Source of the DNA: Stackebrandtia endophytica
GTDB lineage: Bacteria; Actinomycetota; Actinomycetes; Mycobacteriales; Micromonosporaceae
Assembly (NCBI RefSeq): GCF_006716355.1
Contig: NZ_VFOW01000001.1
Span: 5,394,001 to 5,458,000 of the forward strand
Length of the DNA stretch: 64,000 nt
Reading direction: 5' to 3'
Position numbers and translations under genes: made by a program
Part shown: one piece after another, positions 33,676-42,148 of the stretch
Numbering within the stretch: position 1 is the stretch's first letter
How the letters are laid out: each line of letters begins with the position of its first letter
The notes under the pieces: generated by a model
What the model was told of the DNA's origin: nothing
Seen by the model: the letters and a program-made list of their open reading frames with translations, nothing else
The model's database searches: none

Positions 33676-35217
33676 ATGCGTGATCTTCACCTGACCGGAG
33701 ACGGCTTCAGCATCGAGGACGTCGCCGACGTGGCCAACCGTCGGGCCAGGGTCGTCGTCGGCGATGAGCTGGCCGAACGGATGGCACCGGCGCGCGGCGT
33801 CGTGACCGAGGCGGTTCGTCGCAAGGACGTCGTCTACGGCGTGACGACCGGTTTCGGTGCCCTCGCCGACACCACCATCGGTGCCGATGATCTGGCGAAG
33901 CTCCAGGTCGGCATTCTGCGCAGCCACGCCGCCGCGGTGGGGGAGCCGCTGCCCGACGAGGTCGTGCGCGCGTTGCTGTTGTTGCGGGCGAGGACGTTGT
34001 CCGCGGGCTACTCGGGAGTCCGGATCGAACTGCCCGCCATGCTGCTGGCGCTGTTGGAACGCGACCTGCTCCCGGTGATCCCCTCGAAGGGGTCGGTGGG
34101 CGCCTCCGGTGACCTGGCCCAGCTGGCACACCTGGCGTTGCCGTTGATCGGCGAGGGACGGCTACGCGCCCCCGGAGACGGCCCCCAGGGCCGCCCCACC
34201 GCCGAGGTTCTGGCCGAACACGGCTTGACCCCGTTGGAGCTTGAGCCCAAGGAGGGCCTGTCCCTCATCAACGGCACCGAACCGATGCAGGCGGTGCTGG
34301 CGTTGGCCATCGTGGCCGCGGAGGACCTGTGCCGGGTGGCCGACGTCGCTTGCGCGATCAGTGTCGAGGCGCTGTTCGGGACCGACCGCGCCTATGACGA
34401 CCGTGTGCAACGCATCCGCCCGCACCCCGGTCAGCTGACCTCGGCGGCCAACCTCCGTCAGCTGCTGTCGGGGAGCCCGCTGCTGGCCAGCCACCGCTAC
34501 TCCGACCACGCCGTCCAGGACTCCTACTCGCTGCGGTGCGCGCCGCAGGTCCACGGTTCGGCCCGCGACTTGATCGCGCACTGCCGACGGGTTCTGACCA
34601 TCGAGCTGAGTTCGATCGTCGACAACCCCGTCGTGGTGCGCGGCGAGGACGGCGATGGCTTCGAGGTCATGAGCACCGGAAACTTCCACGGGCAGCCGAT
34701 CGCCTTCGCCGCCGACGCGTTGGCGATGGCGGTGGCCGAGTTGGCCAGCATCTCCGAGCGTCGGATCTACCGGATGCTCGACCCGGCCACCTCGCGTGGG
34801 CTTCCGCCGTTCCTGGCCCCCGATGCCGGCACCAACTCCGGCTTCATGCTCGCCCAGTACACCGCGGCGAGTCTGGTCAGCGAGAACAAGGTGCTGTGCC
34901 ATCCGGCCAGTGTGGACTCCATTCCGACTTCGGGCAACCAGGAAGACCACGTGTCGATGGGTTGGCATTCGGTGCGTAAGGCCCATGAGGTCATCGAGAA
35001 CGCGGCCACGATTCTGGCGATCGAGTTGCTGTGCGGGGCGCAGGGCCTAGACCTGCGGGAACAGGTCGCGGCGCCCGCGAAGGCCACCGAGGCGGTGCGG
35101 CGCCGGATCCGCTCCGACGTCGAGCCCATGATGATCGACCGCGAGTTGGCCCCCCAGATCGACGCGGTTCGCGCGATGTTGTCCGACGTGATCGTCGCCG
35201 CCGGTGTGGTCGACTGA
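33676..35217 (+). CDS. hutH: histidine ammonia-lyase
   Basis: 513 residues, the usual HAL length. The MIO cofactor triad Ala143-Ser144-Gly145 lies in SVGASGDLAQLAHL; GVTTGFGALA, RYSDHAVQDSYSLRCAPQVHG and GNFHGQPIAFAAD provide the active-site Tyr, Gln and Arg/Phe positions. It deaminates L-histidine to urocanate, the first step of histidine breakdown. hutU, hutI and hutG are not adjacent, as is common in actinomycetes. Transcription is probably leaderless; a 16-bp hairpin terminates it. Confidence 0.96.
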   Translation: MRDLHLTGDGFSIEDVADVANRRARVVVGDELAERMAPARGVVTEAVRRKDVVYGVTTGFGALADTTIGADDLAKLQVGILRSHAAAVGEPLPDEVVRALLLLRARTLSAGYSGVRIELPAMLLALLERDLLPVIPSKGSVGASGDLAQLAHLALPLIGEGRLRAPGDGPQGRPTAEVLAEHGLTPLELEPKEGLSLINGTEPMQAVLALAIVAAEDLCRVADVACAISVEALFGTDRAYDDRVQRIRPHPGQLTSAANLRQLLSGSPLLASHRYSDHAVQDSYSLRCAPQVHGSARDLIAHCRRVLTIELSSIVDNPVVVRGEDGDGFEVMSTGNFHGQPIAFAADALAMAVAELASISERRIYRMLDPATSRGLPPFLAPDAGTNSGFMLAQYTAASLVSENKVLCHPASVDSIPTSGNQEDHVSMGWHSVRKAHEVIENAATILAIELLCGAQGLDLREQVAAPAKATEAVRRRIRSDVEPMMIDRELAPQIDAVRAMLSDVIVAAGVVD

Positions 35218-35226
35218 CGAGTGAGT

Positions 35227-35263
35227 GAGGGGACGTGTGTGGACGACCCACACACGTCCCCTC
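35227..35263 (+). terminator. terminator after hutH
   Basis: A perfect 16-bp stem, GAGGGGACGTGTGTGG with its complement, around a 5-nt loop, 10 nt after the hutH stop. Confidence 0.88.
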
Positions 35264-35278
35264 CCGCAACGGTTCGAA

Positions 35279-35324
35279 CGAGGCCGGCCGTACATTCCGC
35301 GAACGGGGTGGACGGCCGGCCTCG
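35279..35324 (-). terminator. terminator of the SsgA-like gene
   Basis: CGAGGCCGGCCGT (35279-35291) pairs with ACGGCCGGCCTCG (35312-35324) around a 20-nt loop, next to the stop at 35326. Confidence 0.7.
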
Positions 35325-35325
35325 G

Positions 35326-35757
35326 CTAGTGTTCGGCCAGTAGCCTGGCCACCGCCGAGTCGACGTTGAGGCTTTCCGGTTCCTTCCCCTTGGGCACCAG
35401 GGTGTAACTGCGTCTGAGAAACCTGGCGACCAGACTGCGGGAGATCTCGAACAGTGCGTTCCCGTCCGGTGAGGACAGTGCCAGCGCGATGGCGTCCCCT
35501 CGCGGGGTCGACCACGGCCACACCCGGACGTCGCCGATGCCCGAAGGCTCGACGAGTCCGGTGGCCAGTAGTTCGCGGGCGAACGACCAGCTGACCTGCT
35601 CCGCGTCGAGGTTGCTCGGATGGAAAACGACGTGGACCGCATAAGGGTCGCCCTGGTCGTAGCGCATACTGGCGCGCACGTTGATGGTCGTGAAATCGGG
35701 CGCAACGAACCGCATCGTGGTGTCTACTTCCACCGTTGCCGGACGTGTAGTCGCCAT
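35326..35757 (-). CDS. SsgA-family sporulation and cell-division regulator
   Basis: 143 residues with the SsgA/SsgB fold: DPYAVHVVFHPSNLDAEQVS, WSFARELLATGLVEPSGIGD, VRVWPWSTPRGDAIALALSS and a C-terminal helix. These proteins occur only in morphologically complex actinomycetes and guide FtsZ ring placement and septation; the paralogue cannot be told. GGGGGG lies 6 nt before the ATG. The upstream region carries a pair of GGTTTACC repeats 20 bp apart and a 14-bp palindrome, so it may be under developmental control. Confidence 0.9.
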   Translation of the reverse strand: MATTRPATVEVDTTMRFVAPDFTTINVRASMRYDQGDPYAVHVVFHPSNLDAEQVSWSFARELLATGLVEPSGIGDVRVWPWSTPRGDAIALALSSPDGNALFEISRSLVARFLRRSYTLVPKGKEPESLNVDSAVARLLAEH

Positions 35758-35813
35758 GGTGTGCCCCCCTGGCCTTCAGGGCGAGTCGCGCGGACCCGCC
35801 ATCGTCATATTGA

Positions 35814-35841
35814 GGTTTACCACCTCGCAGGCGGGTTTACC
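35814..35841 (-). promoter_or_regulatory. paired GGTTTACC direct repeats upstream of the SsgA-like gene
   Basis: Exact 8-bp copies at 35814-35821 and 35834-35841 are offset by 20 bp, about two helical turns, 57-84 bp before the start codon. This is the spacing and position expected for a tandem-binding regulator. Confidence 0.5.
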
Positions 35842-35873
35842 TGCCGATCCACAACGTTGGTCACTGCGCGTTT

Positions 35874-35887
35874 CGGTGATATCACCG
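35874..35887. promoter_or_regulatory. perfect 14-bp palindrome CGGTGATATCACCG
   Basis: It lies 117 bp upstream of the SsgA-like gene in the gap that separates it from the nucleotidyltransferase gene. Confidence 0.4.
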
Positions 35888-35985
35888 CAGATCATCACAA
35901 ATGGGTACTGTCGACTATCCGTCATGCGCTCTTGGCGAATACGGGTCCGGGGAATGTGGTGTTTGTGGTAGTTCGCCCGATCGGG

Positions 35986-36657
35986 CTACAGCCGAATTCG
36001 ACGTACCTCGATGAGGAATCGTTCGGCGGCGGTGCGGTCGCCTCTCAACGGTAGCCGGGTCGTGGAGTAGGCGCTCTCGACCTTCTGCGCGATCTGGTCG
36101 CGCCAGGCCCGCACGCTACCCCAGTCGGCCTCGCCGCGGTGCACCAGCAGCAACTGGCTTCGGTAGGCCGCGAAATCCATGAGGGGTTCACCGGTCGACA
36201 ATAGGTGGCGCAGGCTCAACAGGACGCGAAGCATGTGCATCGCGCTGTCCCAGTCCCTGGCCGAACGAGGGGTGGAGAGCCGATCGAACTGGGCGTTGGC
36301 GTATCGCAGGAACATCCGGTAGGCGGACCGGGAGATGAACCGCGATCGCAGTCGGATCAGTTCTGCGCCGATAGTGTCGTGGGACTCCACGATGGGAGAC
36401 CACAGGCACTCCAGGACGAGCGGGTCGTTGGCCAGCGCAAGCTGAAGGAACCGTTCCAGTTCCCAGGACAGCCGGCCGGGCTCGGGGCCGTCGACCTGGG
36501 CCGGAGGCTTGTCGAACCCCCACCACGCGCTCGTCGGAGCGGCGTAGACGGTGTGGCGGTCGGAGTCGGTCTCGTAGGTGCCGAGCCCGTAGGCCCGCGG
36601 CCCGATCACCACGGAGAGGACGGCGTGATCGGTGACGAGTTCGGTGGGGGTGAACAC
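35986..36657 (-). CDS. RlaP/YcgL-like nucleotidyltransferase-fold protein
   Basis: 223 residues. The N-terminus has the minimal nucleotidyltransferase signature GPRAYGLGTYETDSDRHTVY, with the DSD pair as likely metal ligands, and a C-terminal helical part (LLVHRGEADWGSVRAWRDQI) as in the RlaP group of the pol-beta superfamily. These may modify RNA or protein ends; the function is not established. The GTG start follows TAATCT by 6 nt, so the mRNA is probably leaderless. Gluconokinase ends 10 nt upstream. Confidence 0.78.
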   Translation of the reverse strand: MFTPTELVTDHAVLSVVIGPRAYGLGTYETDSDRHTVYAAPTSAWWGFDKPPAQVDGPEPGRLSWELERFLQLALANDPLVLECLWSPIVESHDTIGAELIRLRSRFISRSAYRMFLRYANAQFDRLSTPRSARDWDSAMHMLRVLLSLRHLLSTGEPLMDFAAYRSQLLLVHRGEADWGSVRAWRDQIAQKVESAYSTTRLPLRGDRTAAERFLIEVRRIRL

Positions 36658-36663
36658 TCACCG

Positions 36664-36669
36664 AGATTA
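36664..36669 (-). promoter_or_regulatory. -10 box of the RlaP-like gene
   Basis: TAATCT on the minus strand (36669-36664), 6 nt before the GTG, overlapping the end of the gluconokinase gene. Confidence 0.4.
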
Positions 36670-37182
36670 CGCCGATTCAGCCAGTTTCAGTCCGCTCACG
36701 ATTTCGGAGACGATGGCCTCGGGGGTCTGGTCCACATTGACGGTGAGAATGTCCTCATCGGCCTGTGGATCCTCCAGATCGCTGAACTGCCCCTCCAGCA
36801 TGTGCGCCTTCATGAAGTGGCCGTGCCGATGTCTGAGCCGTTCGGCTATCAGGTCCACAGTGCCGTGGAGGTGGACGATGTGCACCTGTGGCCGACCGTC
36901 GTGCAGTTGGTCGCGATACCGACGCTTGAGGCCGGAGCAGCTCAGCACCACCGATTCGTCGGCCGCGTGCCGTGCGTCCAGCCAGTCACCCATCGCAGTC
37001 AGCCAGGGTTGTCGGTCCTCGTCGGTGAGCGGATGCCCGTGCGTCAGCTTGTGAACGTTGTGGGGTGGATGGAAGTCGTCGGCGTCGGCATAGGGCCAAC
37101 CCAGTCGTTCGGCGAGTCCTTTGCCGATCGTGGTCTTCCCGCTGCCGGATACGCCGGTGATGATGACGGCCGTGTCGTTCAC
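36667..37182 (-). CDS. gntK: gluconokinase
   Basis: 171 residues, the usual small P-loop gluconate kinase length. It has Walker A GVSGSGKTT, ADADDFHPPHNVHKLTHGHP (substrate region), SCSGLKRRYRDQL and GHFMKAHMLEGQFSDLEDP. It phosphorylates D-gluconate to 6-phosphogluconate for the pentose phosphate pathway. GTG at 37182 begins the Walker A strand directly; the open frame upstream shows no homology. No gluconate permease is adjacent. It is divergent from the chitinase gene. Confidence 0.92.
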   Translation of the reverse strand: MNDTAVIITGVSGSGKTTIGKGLAERLGWPYADADDFHPPHNVHKLTHGHPLTDEDRQPWLTAMGDWLDARHAADESVVLSCSGLKRRYRDQLHDGRPQVHIVHLHGTVDLIAERLRHRHGHFMKAHMLEGQFSDLEDPQADEDILTVNVDQTPEAIVSEIVSGLKLAESA

Positions 37183-37403
37183 CCGTCCACGGTAGATGAC
37201 GGGGCCGGTCCAGTCGGGGAGGCGATGGCGGGATCGGTGTCGGCGGCACGGCGGAGTCACCGGGGACGCCGATGGCGTGGGAACGCCGTCGACCTCACTG
37301 AATTGAATATCTTGCATCTATCAATGGCATGTGATTGGCTAATTGGTAATGTTCCTAACTTTTGGCTGCTGGTCGGCCGCCTCATTCGAAGGATCGATCC
37401 AAC

Positions 37404-38372
37404 ATGTCCCGAAATCGTCGCTTCTGGACGGCGATGGTCGCGATCATCGCCCTGGTGTCGTTGAGCTGGACGGGAACCGCCAACGCCCGGCCCGCCTCGA
37501 CCGCCGCCGAGATCTCCTACGCCCCCTATATCGACATCACTCGAACATCTCCCACCCTTCCCGAGGTGGCGGCCGCTACCGGGATCAAGCACTTCACCCT
37601 GGCGTTCGTCCTCGGCTCGCACTCCGGCTGCGACCCGCGATGGGGCGGCACCATCGATCTGAACGAACCGCGCATCATCGATCAGATCGCCGAACTGCGT
37701 GCCATGGGCGGGGACGTGGTCATCGCCTCGGGCGGAGCCCTGGGGCCTTATCTGGAGCACGTCTGCTCCTCCGCCGACGCGCTCCACGACGCCTATACCG
37801 CGGTCCTCGACGCCACCGGGGCAACCCATCTGGATGTCGACGTGGAAGCGTCCATTCCACACACGATGGTCAACACCGCGCTGAAGCGCCTGCAGACCGA
37901 GCGGGGAACCGCCGTCGGCTACACCCTGCGAGTGCAGGGACAGGACTACGGTATGGACCCGTACTCGGTCCAGATTCTTCAGGACGCCGCCGCTCAGGGA
38001 ATGGAACCGTTGGTCAATCCGATGCTCATGAATTTCGGCTACTCCGGTGACTGGGGTGCCGCCATGATCGACGCGGCCGAGGCCAGTCGTGCTCAACTGG
38101 CTGCCATCTGGCCCGACAAGTCGACCGCCGAACTGAACGCCATGTTGGGGGTCACTGCGATGATCGGGCATAACGACACCGGCATGGTGACCACTCAGGC
38201 GCATGCAAGAGCGCTGCTGGCCTGGGCACAGGACCAGAACATCGGGTTCATCGGATTCTGGTCGGTGGGGCGCGACAACGGTGACTGTCCCGGGGGAGGG
38301 GTGAGTCCGGCCTGTAGCGGGATCGCACAGTCTCCGTACGAGTTCACCAAACTGTTCGGCGCGTTCGCCTAA
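37404..38372 (+). CDS. secreted GH18 chitinase-like protein
   Basis: 322 residues. The signal peptide ends ANA-RPAS near residue 32. A GH18 barrel follows: ISYAPYIDITRTSPTLPEVA, FTLAFVLGSHSGCDPRWGG, VVIASGGALGP, and the catalytic element HLDVDVEAS, which keeps the D-x-D-x-E core of DxxDxDxE while the first Asp is not present. FWSVGRDNGDCPGG matches the actinomycete chitinase-C-like group. No carbohydrate-binding module is present. AAGGA lies 10 nt before the ATG; the upstream region is AT-rich. Confidence 0.87.
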   Translation: MSRNRRFWTAMVAIIALVSLSWTGTANARPASTAAEISYAPYIDITRTSPTLPEVAAATGIKHFTLAFVLGSHSGCDPRWGGTIDLNEPRIIDQIAELRAMGGDVVIASGGALGPYLEHVCSSADALHDAYTAVLDATGATHLDVDVEASIPHTMVNTALKRLQTERGTAVGYTLRVQGQDYGMDPYSVQILQDAAAQGMEPLVNPMLMNFGYSGDWGAAMIDAAEASRAQLAAIWPDKSTAELNAMLGVTAMIGHNDTGMVTTQAHARALLAWAQDQNIGFIGFWSVGRDNGDCPGGGVSPACSGIAQSPYEFTKLFGAFA

Positions 38373-38407
38373 GCCATAGCCGTCTGAGTCCCGGTATCCA
38401 CAATGTC

Positions 38408-38446
38408 CGCGGGGTGGGCGGTGACATCGTCACCGCCCACCCCGCG
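38408..38446. terminator. bidirectional terminator between chitinase and TAP-like genes
   Basis: A perfect 18-bp stem, CGCGGGGTGGGCGGTGAC with its complement, around the 3-nt loop ATC, between convergent genes. Confidence 0.9.
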
Positions 38447-38461
38447 ATCTACTGCCGTCGG

Positions 38462-39919
38462 CTACCCGGTGGATACCCGGGCATCGGGACAGCTGATGCC
38501 CTCCTCGGGGTTGACACCGTCCATGATGTAGGAGTCGACCGGGCCGTCGATGCACTCGAGACCCTGCCCGTACACGGTGTGGCCGAAGCCTTCGTAGGTG
38601 ATCAGGGTGGCGCCGCTCTGCTCGGCCGCGCTCACCGACCACGGGTACACCGTGGCGATGTCGTAGTGGTTGCCGATCATCACCAGGTCGACGTCGTCAT
38701 CGATCTGCAACGGTTGCTGCGGATTCGTGGTCTCGATGCCCGATCCGATGCAGGACAACGCGTGCTGGTTGTACGGCGTCCACTGCATGTTGGGGTACTC
38801 CAGCGCCAGCCCCAGATTCAGCAACGCCCAGTGCCCGTATCCGTAGATCGGGTAGTTCCAGTCCTGGCACCAGATCGCCTGTCCCGGGTAGTTGATCTCG
38901 ACCTCGTCGCTCAACGCCGCCGACAGAGTCCGGGTGTCGGACTGGTCTCGCAGGTCGCGCAACCCGGCCGCCAGTTCCGACCACTGTGAGGGGTTCGAGC
39001 TGTAGGAGAACGTCAAGCCGGTCAGTTGGTAGAAGTCGACGGCCTCGCCGGTGTTCGGATCGGTCAGGTCACCCGAGCGCGCCCGCTCACGCAGGTCACC
39101 GTAGGTGGCCTTCGTGTCGTCGCCGTTCAATGCGCAGGAGGTGTCGGCGTCGCACCAGTCGGCGAAGGCCACGAAATTCTTCTCCGCGGCGGCGGTCTCG
39201 GTGCTCATGAACTCCCACGCGGTGGTGAGGCTGTGGTCCATATTGCCGTCGAGCACCATGCTGCGAATGTTGTCGCCGAACAGTTCCGCGTACTGCTGGC
39301 CCATCAACGTGCCGTAGGAGTATCCGGCGTAGTTCAACCCGCCGTCGTCCAGCGCGACCCGGATGGCCTCGATGTCATGGGCGGTTTGAATCGTGTCGAC
39401 GTGGTCGAAGAGGGCTCCGGTGCGTTCGGAGCAGTCGGCCGCCAATTCGCCGTTGAGTCGTTGCACCGCCTTGTACTCGCGGAGGGTCTCCGGGTACGGC
39501 ATGGAGGCGAACTCTTCGAACAGCTTCTCATCACACTGGATCGGCTCACTGGTGTTGATGCCGCGTGGATCGAAGCCGATCACGTCGTACTGGGCGGCGA
39601 TCTCATCACTGACCAGGTACGCCCCGTACTTGATCATGTCCACACCCGACCCACCCGGACCGCCGGGGTTGATGACGACCGAGCCCGAACTCTCCCCACC
39701 GGTGGCCCGGTGCCGGGCGAGGCCGATCTCGATGGTCTCGGTGTTGTCGGGGTCGGTCCAGTCGACCGGGACGGTGATCGACGCGCAATCGACCTCGGGC
39801 GCGTCCTCACAGGGCTGCCAGTCGATGGGGTCGGAGGTGGGGGTCGCATGGGCACCGGAGGCGGCGACAAGGGAGACGGTCACGGCGGCGACCACTGTGG
39901 CAATGCCACGAAGACGCAT
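38462..39919 (-). CDS. secreted tripeptidyl-aminopeptidase-like alpha/beta hydrolase
   Basis: 485 residues. The signal peptide ends SGAHA. The S33/TAP-type fold follows: VINPGGPGGSG, DVIGFDPRGI, nucleophile elbow GYSYGTLMGQQYAELF, acidic residue in LVMIGNHYDIATVYPW, His in GFGHTVYGQGLECIDGPVDS cut at the C-terminal TAP-like domain. Streptomyces relatives remove tripeptides from secreted proteins. Paired Cys residues fit an exported enzyme. AGAGGA lies 6 nt before the ATG. Confidence 0.9.
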   Translation of the reverse strand: MRLRGIATVVAAVTVSLVAASGAHATPTSDPIDWQPCEDAPEVDCASITVPVDWTDPDNTETIEIGLARHRATGGESSGSVVINPGGPGGSGVDMIKYGAYLVSDEIAAQYDVIGFDPRGINTSEPIQCDEKLFEEFASMPYPETLREYKAVQRLNGELAADCSERTGALFDHVDTIQTAHDIEAIRVALDDGGLNYAGYSYGTLMGQQYAELFGDNIRSMVLDGNMDHSLTTAWEFMSTETAAAEKNFVAFADWCDADTSCALNGDDTKATYGDLRERARSGDLTDPNTGEAVDFYQLTGLTFSYSSNPSQWSELAAGLRDLRDQSDTRTLSAALSDEVEINYPGQAIWCQDWNYPIYGYGHWALLNLGLALEYPNMQWTPYNQHALSCIGSGIETTNPQQPLQIDDDVDLVMIGNHYDIATVYPWSVSAAEQSGATLITYEGFGHTVYGQGLECIDGPVDSYIMDGVNPEEGISCPDARVSTG

Positions 39920-40239
39920 ACGTTGTCCTCTCTGGAGTTAAGGGATCGTCGATCATGAATGCACCCATGACTATGCGATCCGTTATGCCGCATTGGTTTG
40001 ACATGGTTGATCGACGTCGCTTCCTTGGATATGTCCGTAATGGTCGATCGTTCGTGCGGGGTGATCGACCACTACGACAGTGCCACAGAAAACCGGACAT
40101 GCCCACCGGGGTTTCGCCCTAGGGGGTCGGTGGTGACGGGCGGAATCCCCGACTGCATCGATGTCGATGAATATGGACTCTCGCGTCCCGGCCCGTCGAC
40201 GACGACCGGCCACCGGGATTTCGGAGTGGAAGGTTCAGG
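39920..40239. other. 320-nt region between the TAP-like and ku genes
   Basis: It carries the TAP-like promoter and the end of the ku transcript. A 9-bp inverted repeat, TGGTCGATC (40041-40049) with GATCGACCA (40063-40071), could be the ku terminator or a regulatory site. No gene was seen. Confidence 0.5.
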
Positions 40240-41112
40240 TCAACTCGCCTTACGGTGCGATGATGACGACGACTTCTTCGCACTCTTCTTGGTTGACTTC
40301 TTCGCCGCCTTCTTTCGCGGGGGACGCGATTCATCACCGCGGGACGCCTTGGCCCGTTTCACGCTGGCCTGCAACGCCGACATGAGATCGATGACCTCCG
40401 CCTTCGGCTCGGTCTCCTCCGGAGAGAAGGTCTCGTCTCCGGCGATCTTGGCGTCGATCAGCTTGTTGAGCGCGATGCGATAGTCGTCGTGGAATTCGGA
40501 GTCGTCGAACTCCTCGGTGGTCATCGAGTCGATCAGCGACTTGGCCATCTCCATCTCCTTGTCGGAGATGGACACCTCGTCGTTCAGTGAATCGAAGCTG
40601 GGGGAGCGGATCTCGTCGGGCCACTTCATCGTGTTGAGCACCAGCACATCCTGGTAACGCCGTAGCGTGGCCAGCTGCTCCCGCTGCCGCATCGCCACTT
40701 TCACCACCGCCACCACACCGGAGTCGGTGAGCGCGTCACGCAACAGGATGTACGGCTTGGTCGCCTCCTTCGGCTCCAGGTAGTAGGCCTTGGAGTAACG
40801 CACCGAGTCGATCTGCTCCTCCGGGACGAACTCCAGCACCTCGATGGTGTGGGCCGATGGCAACGGCAGGTTGTCGAAGTCGGACTGTTCCAGAATCACC
40901 GTCTCGCCGCTGCTGAGCGGATAGCCCTTGGCTATGTCGGCGGATTCGACCTCTTCACCATCCAGTTCGCACACCTTCCGGTACCGGACACGACCGCCGT
41001 CGGTCCGGTGAATCTGGTGAAAGCGCACGTCCTTGTCCTCGGTCGCGGAGTAAGCCTTGACCGCGATCGACACCAGGCCGAATGAGACGGCGCCGCTCCA
41101 TATGGCGCGCAT
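40240..41112 (-). CDS. ku: Ku, DNA end-binding protein of NHEJ
   Basis: 290 residues. It has the bacterial Ku core: MRAIWSGAVSFGLVSIAVKA, FHQIHRTDGGRVRYRKVCE, GYPLSSGETVILEQSDFDNL, then the Lys/Ser-rich tail RKKAAKKSTKKSAKKSS that binds DNA in actinobacterial Ku. The homodimer rings broken DNA ends and recruits ligase. The ligase gene is divergent, with 88 nt between starts, so the two probably share a control region. Confidence 0.96.
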   Translation of the reverse strand: MRAIWSGAVSFGLVSIAVKAYSATEDKDVRFHQIHRTDGGRVRYRKVCELDGEEVESADIAKGYPLSSGETVILEQSDFDNLPLPSAHTIEVLEFVPEEQIDSVRYSKAYYLEPKEATKPYILLRDALTDSGVVAVVKVAMRQREQLATLRRYQDVLVLNTMKWPDEIRSPSFDSLNDEVSISDKEMEMAKSLIDSMTTEEFDDSEFHDDYRIALNKLIDAKIAGDETFSPEETEPKAEVIDLMSALQASVKRAKASRGDESRPPRKKAAKKSTKKSAKKSSSSSHRKAS

Positions 41113-41188
41113 GGGTCAAGAATGGCACCAGTCGGGGGCGGGGCGGACCAAATTATCGGATATCGTCCCAGGTCAACCGCGCAAAACC

Positions 41189-41194
41189 TACCAT
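41189..41194 (+). promoter_or_regulatory. -10 box of the NHEJ ligase gene
   Basis: TACCAT lies 6 nt before the GTG at 41201, which has no ribosome site. It supports that start over the earlier ATG at 41057, which would sit inside ku. Confidence 0.4.
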
Positions 41195-41200
41195 CGCGAG

Positions 41201-42136
41201 GTGTCTGTCACTCGCGTTACACCCATGCTCGCGACCACCGGTGATCTACCCGAGGGACGCGAGTGGGCCTTCGAGTTCAAATGGGATGGCATCCGTGCGC
41301 TGGTCGACGTCAGCACGCGGCACGGGGTGCGGGTGACCAGCCGGACCGGTCGGGACATCACCGTCGCGTTTCCCGAGTTGACCCGGCTGGCCGAGCAGGT
41401 GCCGGACGCTCTACTCGACGGCGAACTGGTCGCCTTCGACCAGGACGGGAAGATCTCGTTCGGCAAGATCATCGAGCGCATGCACGCCACCGATCCGGCT
41501 CAGATCGCGCGGTTGTCTCGGCGTACCCCGATCGCATATCTGATCTTCGATCTACTGAGGTTCGACGGATCCGACACCCGACCGCTGCCGTATATCGACC
41601 GGCGCGGTTTGCTGGAGGAGCTGGACCTGGTCGGCGAGGCTTGGCAGACTCCCGTCAACCATGCCGACGGAGCCGTCGCGATGACGGTGGCCCTGGAGAA
41701 CGACCTGGAGGGCGTGGTCGCCAAACGTCGGACCGCCACCTACCAATCACGTCGAAGCCACGATTGGGTGAAGGTGAAACCGGAGTTCCATCTCGAGGTC
41801 GTCGTCGGCGGGTGGCGTCGTCAGGTTCGCGAAGTCGGGTCGATTCTGGTGGGGGAGCCCACCACCGACGACCGACTGAGGTTTCGCGGTCGGGTCGCCG
41901 CCGGTATTTCAGCCACTATGGAGGCCCAACTACTGAAGCTGTTGCGTCCGTTGGCGACCACGACCGCACCGTTCGACTCCGGTATCACGGCCGACGACGC
42001 ACGCGGCACGACCTGGGTACGGCCGGAACTGGTCGTCGAGGTGGACTACGGCAGCATCACACCGGACGGCCGGCTCCGGTTCTCCCGACTGCGACGGATC
42101 CGAACCGACCGCGCGGCCATCGACGCTCGCCGCTGA
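41201..42136 (+). CDS. ATP-dependent DNA ligase, LigD-ligase-domain/LigC type
   Basis: 311 residues comprising only the ligase module: MLATTGDLPEGREWAFEFKW with the nucleotidyl Lys in FKWDGIRA, motif III DGELVAF, motif IV EGVVAKR, motif V WVKVKPE and a C-terminal OB fold. It should seal Ku-bound ends. The polymerase and phosphoesterase domains of full LigD are absent from the window. The GTG at 41201 was chosen because of the -10 box and because longer versions overlap ku. Confidence 0.9.
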   Translation: MSVTRVTPMLATTGDLPEGREWAFEFKWDGIRALVDVSTRHGVRVTSRTGRDITVAFPELTRLAEQVPDALLDGELVAFDQDGKISFGKIIERMHATDPAQIARLSRRTPIAYLIFDLLRFDGSDTRPLPYIDRRGLLEELDLVGEAWQTPVNHADGAVAMTVALENDLEGVVAKRRTATYQSRRSHDWVKVKPEFHLEVVVGGWRRQVREVGSILVGEPTTDDRLRFRGRVAAGISATMEAQLLKLLRPLATTTAPFDSGITADDARGTTWVRPELVVEVDYGSITPDGRLRFSRLRRIRTDRAAIDARR

Positions 42137-42148
42137 CCTACCGTCAGC

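Noticed and set aside
41057-41200. 48-codon extension of the ligase
   Set aside because: It would overlap the start of ku; the GTG at 41201 has a well-placed -10 box.
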